DNA from: Hungatella effluvii
GTDB lineage: Bacteria > Bacillota > Clostridia > Lachnospirales > Lachnospiraceae
NCBI RefSeq assembly: GCF_003201875.1
Contig: NZ_QJKD01000028.1
Span: 1 to 46,911, forward strand
Reading direction: 5' to 3'
Length of the DNA: 46,911 nt
How positions within the stretch are numbered: the stretch's first letter is position 1; every line of letters begins with the position of its first letter. A program made the position numbers and the translations under genes. Below, one piece after another: positions 1-7,653 of this stretch. Under the pieces are notes generated by a model that ran no database searches, had not been told where the DNA came from, and was given only the letters and a program-made list of their open reading frames with translations.

Positions 1-1230
1 ATCACATCACTGGGAGCAGTTACATTTAGAAAAACTTTATTTACGAATAAAGAAACAGGCCACAGTGAATATCTTCTTGACCGGATTCTGGGGCTGGGAA
101 GAAAAGAACGGCTTACAGAGGATGCCCAGGCCCGGATGCTGAAAGAGGCAGTCCAGACTTCCTACCGGCGGGGAGGAGAGGAAACCAGCCTGACTGCAGA
201 GGTAGGCAAGCAAACCGTAAAGAATAAGATACACAAGCTCAAGTTCCCTAAAAATGAAAAACAGCCGGAACAGAAAAAAACAGTTGAATATCTTTACATC
301 GAGGCGGATGAAGATCATGTATCACTCCAATTCAGGGAGAAAAAGGGAGATTTGACAGAAAATGAAAACCACCAGAAGAATAACAGCCTGATCACGAAGC
401 TGGTCTACATACATGAAGGGATTGAAAAAGAAGCCCCCCAAAGCAAGAGACATAAACTGATTAATCCGTATTACTTTTGCGGAGTCAGCCATGGGGAGGA
501 AAACAATCAATTCTGGGATGAGATTTATGAGTATATAAATGACCATTATGACCTGGAAAAGGTCAAGAAAATCTATCTGAATGCCGATGGCGGAGGCTGG
601 ATTAAGTCAGGAATGAAACGGCTGGAAGGGGTGACCTGTGTGCTTGATGAATTCCATTTGGAAAAGTATCTGACAAAGCTGACCAGCCATATGAAGGACA
701 GCCGTGAAGATGCGGCGAATGAATTAAGGAGAGCAATCAGGAACCAGACGAAAAAGGAATTTGAAGAGATAATAGAGCGGCTGGAGGAATGTCTGACGGA
801 CGACACGGGAATAAAAAGAGTAGCAGATGCGAAAGACTATATCCTTTCAAACTGGACGGCAGCGGGACTGCGTCTAAGGCATAGGGACGGGGTAACAGGA
901 AGCAGTACAGAAGGCCATGTAAGCCATGTGCTGTCCAGCAGGATGAGTTCCCGGCCAATGGGCTGGAGCAGCCGTGGAGCAGCAAACATGTGCCAGTTGA
1001 GGGCATATGAGCAGAATGGCGGTGACATGCTGGAATTGGTAAGATATCAGAAACAGGAGCAGGCAAAGGCAGTTGGAAGTGAGTATGAAGTTCTAAGCGC
1101 AGACCAGGTGCTGAAGTCAGAGAAGAACCGTCATAAAGAATTAGGAAAATATACAGAGGCAGTCAGTCACAGCATGACAATGCAAAGTAAAAAAACCATC
1201 TACTTTAATGCCCACATCTGGGGACTATAG
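1..1230 (+). CDS. ISLre2 family (UPF0236) transposase, 5'-partial
   Basis: The reading frame is open from base 1, so the gene is cut by the window edge and its true start is upstream; the 409 visible codons are the larger C-terminal part. The protein resembles the UPF0236/ISLre2 transposases of Firmicutes: a charged N-terminal region, then YLYIEADEDHV, LNADGGGWIKSG and LDEFHLEKYL, which have the spaced acidic residues expected of a DDE-type nuclease. It ends in NAHIWGL, a normal-looking C-terminus, so the visible part seems intact. These enzymes catalyse DNA transposition of their own element. The element lies directly against a 5'-truncated UvrA-like gene, which makes it the probable cause of that truncation. 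Family assignment is from pattern recognition only. Confidence 0.82.
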   Translation: MTSLGAVTFRKTLFTNKETGHSEYLLDRILGLGRKERLTEDAQARMLKEAVQTSYRRGGEETSLTAEVGKQTVKNKIHKLKFPKNEKQPEQKKTVEYLYIEADEDHVSLQFREKKGDLTENENHQKNNSLITKLVYIHEGIEKEAPQSKRHKLINPYYFCGVSHGEENNQFWDEIYEYINDHYDLEKVKKIYLNADGGGWIKSGMKRLEGVTCVLDEFHLEKYLTKLTSHMKDSREDAANELRRAIRNQTKKEFEEIIERLEECLTDDTGIKRVADAKDYILSNWTAAGLRLRHRDGVTGSSTEGHVSHVLSSRMSSRPMGWSSRGAANMCQLRAYEQNGGDMLELVRYQKQEQAKAVGSEYEVLSADQVLKSEKNRHKELGKYTEAVSHSMTMQSKKTIYFNAHIWGL

Positions 1231-1420
1231 AAAGTGGCGAAAAAAGTGAGAAGGAGGCTAATTCCACCTGCTTACAAAGAAGACCGTAGTCAAGAGGAAC
1301 CAGCCGAAATGAGCCCAACCAGGAAAGTGGGCTTGCTTAGAATACAAAAAAGAGGTATATTAGATTCACAAGTCATTGCCTGATAATTTATCAGAGCATC
1401 ATTGGTGAACTCTACCCTAT
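1..1420 (+). mobile_element. Right part of an ISLre2-type insertion sequence
   Basis: The window opens inside the transposase gene and continues through about 190 bp of non-coding sequence before the first bases that read as UvrA-like protein. The non-coding tail holds a small hairpin near 1306-1325 (GCCCA...TGGGC). I could not define the terminal inverted repeat or the target duplication because the left end lies outside the window, so the right boundary of about 1420 is inferred from where the interrupted UvrA-like reading frame becomes recognisable, just after an in-frame stop at 1421-1423. Confidence 0.6.
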
Positions 1421-1423
1421 TGA

Positions 1424-3121
1424 TTCCGAAGATATATTTACACTGTCCTGGCGAAGGTAAAGGATGACAAGGGCATGAAACGGGTGGAGAAATTTCTGAA
1501 GCAGGAGCTTTGTCCGGTCTGCGGAGGAACCAGGCTGAATGAAAGGGCGCGCTCTTCCCTGCTCTGCGGGATAACACTGGGGGAAGCCGCCGCTATGACA
1601 TTGGATGCCCTGATTCCCTGGGTGAAGGCCGTGCCTGCATCCATGCCGGAAGAATTGCGGGACATGGCTGAGAGCATCTGCGGCCAGTTCCTGCATACGG
1701 CCAGGCGGCTGACCGGCCTGGGGCTGGGGTATTTAAGCCTCGACCGGGCGGGAGATACGCTTTCTACCGGGGAACGTCAGCGGGTTCAGCTTGCCAGGGC
1801 AGTGCGAAGCCGGACGACGGGAGTTCTCTATGTGCTGGACGAACCCTCGATTGGACTGCATCCGGCTAACGTGGATGGACTGCTCGGTATGATGGACGAT
1901 CTGATCGCTCACGGCAATTCCGTTGTACTGGTGGACCATGACACACGGGTATTGAAGGCCTCCGACTGGCTCATTGAGATGGGACCCGGAGCGGGGCAGC
2001 ATGGGGGAAACGTGCTGGCGCAGGGAAGTCTGGAAGACGTGGCAGAAACGCCGGACTCGCTGATTGCCGGATTTCTGACCGGAGAGGAACCGGTTCTAAT
2101 CCGTAAACGGACTCCTTCGGAGAGAATGTTTGAACAGGGACATATCAGAATATCAACCGCTCCGCTCCATACGGTTCACGCCCTTGACCTGGATATTCCG
2201 AAAGGCCGGCTGGTGGCGGTTACCGGCGTATCCGGTTCCGGTAAGACGACCCTGATTTTGGAAAGCCTGATCCCTGCTTTGCAGGCGTCCGGCGGCGGCA
2301 CACGGCTGCCAGATCATGTGAAAGCCGCTGACGCACCCGGAATCAGGCGGGTCAGCCTCATTGACTCAACGCCGGTTGGAATCAATGTCCGGTCAACGGT
2401 GGCGACCTACAGTGGCGTTCTGGACGAGCTGCGAAAACTTTACGCGGCCACCCATGAGGCAAAAGAACAGGGATGCAGGGTCAGTGATTTTTCCTACAAT
2501 ACCGGTTCCCTGCGCTGTGCAGGATGCGAGGGCACCGGGCAGATCACCATGGATGTGCAGTTCCTGCCGGATGTGGAGATTGTCTGCCCGGACTGCGGCG
2601 GTTCCCGATATGGAAAGGAAGCGGATGCGTTCCGCTCCCACGGCATATCCCTGCCGGAGCTGATGGGCATGACGGTGGAACAGGCGCTGGAACGGTTCTG
2701 TGATGTGAGAAAGGTCAGAGAACGGCTCCAGGTCCTGGCTGATTTAGGCCTGGGTTATCTGACCTTGGGGGAGGCGACGCCTGCCCTGTCCGGAGGCGAG
2801 GCCCAGCGTTTGAAGCTGGCATCGGAGATCGGCAAGGCCCAGGATGATGCCGTGTTTGTGTTCGATGAGCCTACCATCGGCCTGCATCCCCTCGACGTGC
2901 GGGTGCTGATCGGTGTATTCCAGAAGTTCATCGATGCCGGAGCCACAATTATTGTCATCGAACACGATCTGGATATGATCGCCAATGCCGACTATGTGGT
3001 GGATATGGGGCCGGGCGGCGGTGATGCAGGAGGCCGGATCGTGGCGGCCGGTACGCCGGAGGAAATATCGCGGAGTGAGGAGAGCCTTACAGGGAAGTAT
3101 CTGAAAAAGATTATGAAATAG
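1424..3121 (+). pseudogene. UvrA-like ABC ATPase, 5' part lost at the IS junction
   Basis: The 548-residue open frame beginning at ATG 1475 is the last two thirds of a UvrA-type tandem ABC ATPase of the short, drug-resistance-associated class (about 750-840 residues normally). The same frame is open back to 1424 and still reads like the family (YTVLAKVKDDKG), so 1475 is not a natural start. Present: half zinc finger CPVCGGTRL, first signature STGERQRVQLARA, Walker B LYVLDEPSIGLH, second Walker A GVSGSGKTT, a CxxC zinc pair CAGCEGTG with CPDCGG, second signature LSGGEAQRLKLA and Walker B VFVFDEPTIGLHP. Missing: the first Walker A and everything before it. The first ATP site therefore cannot form. 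The upstream neighbour is the IS element. A shorter protein could still be made, but function is unlikely. Confidence 0.8.
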
Positions 3122-3186
3122 AGGTGCAGATTTCCGAGAATATTACGATTCTGGGAAAAATGGGAAGCCAGTAAAAGGAGATGGAG

Positions 3187-4059
3187 ATGGATATTCGTAT
3201 ATTGTCGTATTTTCTCATGGCTGCAAGAGAAGAAAATATAACGAAGGCTGCCCAGCTTTTGCATATTACGCAGCCAACCTTATCCCGCCAGCTCATGCAG
3301 CTGGAGGAAGAACTGGGAGTAAAGCTGTTTCAGAGAAGCAACCATAGTGTTTATCTGACTGATGAAGGTATGATTTTCCGCCGCAGGGCACAGGAACTGG
3401 TGAATCTTGCAGAGAAAGCACAGGAGGAACTGACTCAGAAAGAAGAAACTCTGTCTGGTGTCATCGCGATTGGCTGTGGTGAAATACGCAGCGTGCAGGA
3501 AGTGGCAAAGCTGATAACCGGTTTTCAGGAGTGCTGTCCACTCGTAAAATTTGAATTATACAGCGGAGATAATGAAGACATCAAAGAACGGATGGAACAG
3601 GGTGCTCTGGATATGGGGCTTCTTTTAGAGCCGGTAAGTATTGTGAAATACGATTTTATCCGAATGAAAATGAAAGAACAGTGGGGAGTTCTGATTCATA
3701 AGGATAACCCGCTTGCCTCACGGAATGTCATACAGCCGGGGGACCTCGTGGGAACACAGGTTGTAACCGTTCATCTGAACACTCCGGTACATCACGAACT
3801 TGCGGGATGGTCCGGAGATTTTGCAAAACAGATGGAATCCTGCGTAAATTATAATCTGCTTTATAATGCAGTGATCACAGCCAGGGAACGGAAGGGGGCA
3901 GCAATCTGTGTAAAATTGGACTGCTATTATGAAGATATGAAGTTTTTACCGTTTGATCCAAAGCTGGAACTCAGTTCCGTACTTGCATGGAAAGATCAAC
4001 AGCCCTGTTCAAAAGCAACAAACGCTTTTATCCGGTACGTGAAAGAAACTTATCGATAA
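3187..4059 (+). CDS. LysR family transcriptional regulator
   Basis: A 290-residue LysR-type regulator. The N-terminal winged helix-turn-helix (about residues 1-60) shows the family pattern FLMAAREENITKAAQLLHIT followed by QPTLSRQLMQLEEELGVKLF. The remainder is the periplasmic-binding-like effector domain. I place the start at ATG 3187 and not at the in-frame ATG 3181, because AAAGGAG (3174-3180) touches the earlier codon but sits 6 nt from the later one, and the protein then begins MDIRIL as is usual for the family. The gene is read toward a nitroreductase and flavodoxin pair, and a repeated ATAAGCATT box lies between them, so it probably controls them in response to an electrophile or redox signal. 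The effector is unknown. Confidence 0.9.
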   Translation: MDIRILSYFLMAAREENITKAAQLLHITQPTLSRQLMQLEEELGVKLFQRSNHSVYLTDEGMIFRRRAQELVNLAEKAQEELTQKEETLSGVIAIGCGEIRSVQEVAKLITGFQECCPLVKFELYSGDNEDIKERMEQGALDMGLLLEPVSIVKYDFIRMKMKEQWGVLIHKDNPLASRNVIQPGDLVGTQVVTVHLNTPVHHELAGWSGDFAKQMESCVNYNLLYNAVITARERKGAAICVKLDCYYEDMKFLPFDPKLELSSVLAWKDQQPCSKATNAFIRYVKETYR

Positions 4060-4080
4060 CAGTCTTATTAGTCATACGAA

Positions 4081-4112
4081 ATAAGCATTCCTAATAATGA
4101 ATTATAAGCATT
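4081..4112 (+). promoter_or_regulatory. Candidate LysR operator: direct repeat ATAAGCATT
   Basis: The 9-mer ATAAGCATT occurs at 4081-4089 and again at 4104-4112, 23 bp apart (close to two helical turns), in the 148-bp gap between the LysR gene and the nitroreductase. The second copy lies within an imperfect CTAAT...ATTAG inverted repeat. This spacing suits a LysR-type tetramer, but binding is inferred. Confidence 0.4.
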
Positions 4113-4207
4113 AGACATAATAGAAAAATGGAATTAATATATAGGTGCAGCATAGAGAATAATGAAAAATCTTTGCGGCATCTATTTTCAGAAGGAGGTA
4201 ATAGAGA

Positions 4208-4720
4208 ATGGAATTTTTTGATGTAATTAAGAATCGCTACGCATGTAAGAATTTTGATGGCCGTCCAGTCGAAAGGGAGCAGCTGAATATGATCCTGGAG
4301 GCCGGCAGACTGGCACCAACGGCGAAAAACCTGCAGGAACAGCGTATCTATGTTGTTCAGTCAGAAGCAGGACTCTCCAAAATTGACAAGGTGACTCCCT
4401 GCAGATATGGCGCAGCTACTGTCATGGTGGTGGCATTTGACAAGAATCATGTTTTTACCTACCCCGGTGAAACACGTAATTCCGGCGTAGAAGATGCAGC
4501 TATTGTGGCGACTCATATGATGCTGGCTGCAAAGGCGGCAGGCGTCGACAGCTGCTGGATTAATTTCTTTGATCCGGAAGTAACAGCAAAAGAACTGGGA
4601 CTGCCTGAGAATGAGGAGATCCTTATGATTCTTGATATTGGATATGCGGAAAAGGGATCAAAACCGCTTGCTGCGCATACACAGCGCAGGAAAATATCAG
4701 AAACAGTTACATATATTTAG
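4208..4720 (+). CDS. Nitroreductase family FMN oxidoreductase
   Basis: A compact 170-residue flavoprotein of the nitroreductase fold. The N-terminal NRYACKNFDGRPVE and RLAPTAKNLQEQR segments match the FMN phosphate-binding region (usual form RRS.R.F and APSA.N.QPW). The C-terminal third carries the GLPENEEILMILDIGYAE segment typical of the family. Such enzymes use NAD(P)H to reduce nitro-compounds, quinones or enones in the cytoplasm; the physiological substrate cannot be read from sequence. AAGGAGG (4194-4200) precedes ATG 4208 at good spacing. The downstream flavodoxin follows after 18 bp, so the two were co-transcribed before the flavodoxin was split. A paralogue with the same N-terminal pattern lies at 18095-18616. 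Confidence 0.9.
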   Translation: MEFFDVIKNRYACKNFDGRPVEREQLNMILEAGRLAPTAKNLQEQRIYVVQSEAGLSKIDKVTPCRYGAATVMVVAFDKNHVFTYPGETRNSGVEDAAIVATHMMLAAKAAGVDSCWINFFDPEVTAKELGLPENEEILMILDIGYAEKGSKPLAAHTQRRKISETVTYI

Positions 4721-4738
4721 AAAACGGAGGATTTAAAA

Positions 4739-5011
4739 ATGAGCAGAGTATTAGTTGCATATTTTTCGGCCAGCGGTGTAACTGCAAGGCTGGCAAAGGC
4801 GCTGGCCTCCGCTATAGGGGCAGATTTACATGAGATTGAACCTGCTGTGAAGTATACTGCCGCAGATCTGGACTGGACTAATAAGAAGAGCCGCAGCAGT
4901 GTGGAAATGAGCGACAAGTCTTTCCGGCCGGAGATCGCGAATAAAGTTGAGCATATGGGGCGGTATGAAGTTATCTATGTGGGATTTCCTAAACTGGAGT
5001 ATGGTATTTAG
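4739..5011 (+). pseudogene. Flavodoxin, N-terminal fragment
   Basis: The first 87 or so residues are a normal flavodoxin beginning: MSRVLVAYFSASGVT is the FMN phosphate loop, followed by NKKSRSSVEM and YEVIYVGFP. Flavodoxins of this type are about 160 residues and continue WWY.PTIINTFLE; here the reading runs KLEYGI and stops. The missing C-terminal end of what looks like the same protein is found 7.4 kb away at 12441-12554. The fragment lacks the second FMN-contacting loops (the FATSGGSG region), so it should not bind flavin. It follows the nitroreductase by 18 bp with the RBS GGAGG (4726-4730). Confidence 0.85.
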
Positions 5012-5410
5012 GTGTATATAGAGTACATACAGTGAGAAAAGATGGGAATATAAGTACAGAAGACACAGTTGATAGGAAAAAATGTGTATATAGTAACAGA
5101 GAAATTGTTAATGACCAGCATTGGAAGTATATTTCAAAAGCAGGTCATTTTTGATTGTATAAATCTTTAAATACTAATCTTATTTATATATAATGAGAAA
5201 AAAGAAATAGAAGTAGAAGCTCCTTTAAATATGCGTTATAATAATGGTAATATCTTGAAATAAGAGAAAAAAGACTTATGGTGTCCACTTTTATTCATGG
5301 AATAAAAGTCAAAGAATGGAAAACTTTAAAACTTTATCTTGTTAAATGGGTAGAGAAATATAGTTCATATATGGGGCAGTAATCAAGCAGATAAAATAAG
5401 TAGGTGGACA
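5012..5410. other. Left-end intergenic region of the island
   Basis: This 399-bp stretch is very AT-rich and holds no convincing gene. A hairpin at about 5109-5153 (ATGACC...GGTCAT followed by TTTTTG) looks like a weak terminator. A TATAAT box at 5189-5194 with a poor -35 (TTTAAA, 5166-5171) is a possible promoter for the downstream operon. GTATATAG occurs twice (5013-5020 and 5085-5092). Confidence 0.4.
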
Positions 5411-7018
5411 ATGGAAAAGAATAAAAAATATCAAATTATTAGAAAAGGATATAGGGGAGAAGCCAAAAGAGACGCAAGTAGTAAAATTCGGGGCTTTTTG
5501 TTTCAGGATCTGATTGCAATACGATGGTTAGTGAATCCATCAACAGAGTCAGTGTGTTCAGAATATATAGAGGATGTTATTGTTTTTGGAAAAGATGCAA
5601 CATATGTCATTCAGGCAAAATATTATCCTAGCAGTGGGATAGTAAAAAATGAAATTATGAGGGAGTTGTACTATCAATACTTGCGGATGCAGTTGTTAGG
5701 ATATGAAAAAATAAAGCCGGTTTTGGCAGCTTATTATCCACACAAGATGAGAAAACCATCTGAAAATAAGATGTGGAGTTATATCAAGAATGAAGATCAG
5801 GCGATTAAGCCAAATAAAGAAGATAAGAAAACGACGGAGAATTCAGAGGGGATTGAGTCAGATGAAGAAGATAAGACTATAGTAGAGAGCTCAAAGGATA
5901 TCGAAGAATGGCTGGAAAAAGAGGTGTATGCAAGGAATAAAGAAGAAGCAGAGAATGCGTTTTTTGAGAAGTATGCAAGTAATGATACCATAAAGGAGTT
6001 TATAAACGATTTAGAGATTGACACCAATTATAAGGAAATAGGAAAATACAGGGAAGAGGTAGCAAAAGAATTAGAGAAAATCAATTTTCCAGAATGCATA
6101 ATCTTGGATAAGGAGCAGAAAACAAGCATTTTAATTGGATTAGCAGTTCAATACATACAAGGAAAATACAATGAAAAGACTAACGGAACGGATTTGCTGG
6201 AAGAGATTTTGTGTACAAGAGAGAAGTTTTTGGAATATTTGAGAAAGAATTTGTGTGTAGAAACAGACGAAAGAATAGCAGCATATTTACAGAGTGTTAT
6301 TTTGGATGTTACGGATGAGATTCTGACAGGAAGTCCGAATATGGGCGAAGAGCAGATAAAATTATTGGAATGTATACAGGAGAATACAGCAGATTGGATG
6401 AGGCAGCTCGTTAGTAACAGTAATGGGCGGCTACAATTGTTAAACACAGTCAGTGGAATGTCTCCAAAGAGATTGGAGAAGTATGAAGAAAAAAGTATCA
6501 GTGAGCAGTATGGTATCATTCGGGAGCATAGGGAAAAAATAGAATTCTTTTTGAGATATTTGTGGAAAATTATGATGAATATAAATCAAGATTTATTGCA
6601 GGAATCTCATCTAACAGAATCACAAAAGGAGAGATTAATGCCTCGGCACTATATTGATTCCGGTGAGGAACGATATATCAGTCTGCATTTTCCGAAGGAG
6701 GAGGTGCAGGCAGTTACAATTGTTTCTCCAGCAGTAAGACCGAACGCAGGGGGGACTTTAGCAAATATTTTTTCCAGAATGAGAGAGTTTCAGCCAGAGA
6801 AGTGGTATATGTGCGGAGATTATCATGGAATTTATAAATATGATATGGATATATCACAGATTAAAGAAGCACATATGGTATCAGCATTAGAAGAAAAATG
6901 TTTCCGAATTGAGTGTATGGAATGCATAGTGATAGAGGACGGCTGTTGGAATCAGACAGAGGTGTGTGAAGAAACAATTTTTACTAATACATGTGTTAAG
7001 GGGGAAGAAGAAAAGTGA
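5411..7018 (+). CDS. Lamassu-like effector (LmuA-type): Cap4/DUF4297-like nuclease plus C-terminal domain
   Basis: A 535-residue protein, first gene of a tightly packed three-gene operon. Residues about 27-75 look like a PD-(D/E)xK nuclease of the Cap4/DUF4297 kind: RGFLFQDLIAIRWL (helix with the FQ pair), then EYIEDVIVFG (acidic E54/D55) and YVIQAKYY (Q68-A-K70, the (E/Q)xK half of the site). Residues about 135-170 are a low-complexity charged linker. The C-terminal ~120 residues (EERYISLHFPKEEV to the end) form a separate domain that probably docks on the ATPase complex. In Lamassu/ABC-3C systems this subunit is the effector, cutting DNA when the SMC-like partner senses invading DNA. The gene order here (effector, middle protein, ATPase) is the same. 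RBS TAGGTGG precedes ATG 5411. Assignment rests on motifs and operon order, not on a database match. Confidence 0.7.
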   Translation: MEKNKKYQIIRKGYRGEAKRDASSKIRGFLFQDLIAIRWLVNPSTESVCSEYIEDVIVFGKDATYVIQAKYYPSSGIVKNEIMRELYYQYLRMQLLGYEKIKPVLAAYYPHKMRKPSENKMWSYIKNEDQAIKPNKEDKKTTENSEGIESDEEDKTIVESSKDIEEWLEKEVYARNKEEAENAFFEKYASNDTIKEFINDLEIDTNYKEIGKYREEVAKELEKINFPECIILDKEQKTSILIGLAVQYIQGKYNEKTNGTDLLEEILCTREKFLEYLRKNLCVETDERIAAYLQSVILDVTDEILTGSPNMGEEQIKLLECIQENTADWMRQLVSNSNGRLQLLNTVSGMSPKRLEKYEEKSISEQYGIIREHREKIEFFLRYLWKIMMNINQDLLQESHLTESQKERLMPRHYIDSGEERYISLHFPKEEVQAVTIVSPAVRPNAGGTLANIFSRMREFQPEKWYMCGDYHGIYKYDMDISQIKEAHMVSALEEKCFRIECMECIVIEDGCWNQTEVCEETIFTNTCVKGEEEK

Positions 7019-7653
7019 AATGGCAGGAATGTTTTCAAAAATATAAATATACAGAATTGATAGATATGGATAAGGATGGGGAAAGAAAGACAAAGTTAGA
7101 TTTTTTCTGTGTTGAAGGTAAAGTGCCTGATGAGTTGAGACAGATATATTTAAGTGAATGCGGGGATGAGCTGTTTTTGATTTTACGCTTAAGTGATGTA
7201 GAAAACATGGAAAGGTTCTGCAATCTGTGGGACAATAAAATTCTTACATTTATAAATTTTACGCCTAAGCAGTTCAGGGAAGAAATCAGAAAGTTGCAGT
7301 ATAATATTACCCAGATATTATTGTATGAGGGCGCTGTGGAAAAGAAGATGGAGAAATCTGTTTCTGTTTCAAGAAAAATATTTGTTAAGTGCAATGAAGA
7401 TGATGAACTGGATGATAATGACAAGATGCTGCTTCCATTTTGGTTCGGAGATTTAGAAAGTGCAGAAATTAATAAAGAAGAGCGGCAAAAGCTGGAGAAT
7501 TTGCTACCATCTGCAGAGGTATTGGGGTTTATGTATAAAAAACGGGAGAAACAACGGCGGCAGAAAACAGGAGAAAACAAGTATAATTTTCAAGAGAATG
7601 AGTGGCTGGCAATGGAAGGGTGGTTAAAAGAAAATGTTGCTGAGAGAAATTGA
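7015..7653 (+). CDS. Lamassu-like middle component (LmuC / ABC-3C MC-type)
   Basis: A 212-residue protein with no motif I can identify. It starts at GTG 7015, overlapping the stop of the upstream gene by four bases (GTGA), with GGGGGAAG at 7000-7007 as RBS. Its own end overlaps the next gene by 20 bp, so the three proteins are translationally coupled and very likely made in fixed ratio. It is acidic in the middle (DEDDELDDND type stretch near residues 124-134, then LLPFWFGDLE) and has a basic tail (KKREKQRRQK). Size, position between effector and ATPase, and lack of enzymatic motifs fit the middle component of ABC-three-component systems, called LmuC in Lamassu, which bridges effector and ATPase. 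Function is inferred from position alone. Confidence 0.6.
   Translation: MKWQECFQKYKYTELIDMDKDGERKTKLDFFCVEGKVPDELRQIYLSECGDELFLILRLSDVENMERFCNLWDNKILTFINFTPKQFREEIRKLQYNITQILLYEGAVEKKMEKSVSVSRKIFVKCNEDDELDDNDKMLLPFWFGDLESAEINKEERQKLENLLPSAEVLGFMYKKREKQRRQKTGENKYNFQENEWLAMEGWLKENVAERN

Noticed and set aside
1475..3121. A complete short UvrA-like protein
   Set aside because: It lacks the first Walker A, and the frame reads as family sequence upstream of the ATG up to the IS junction.
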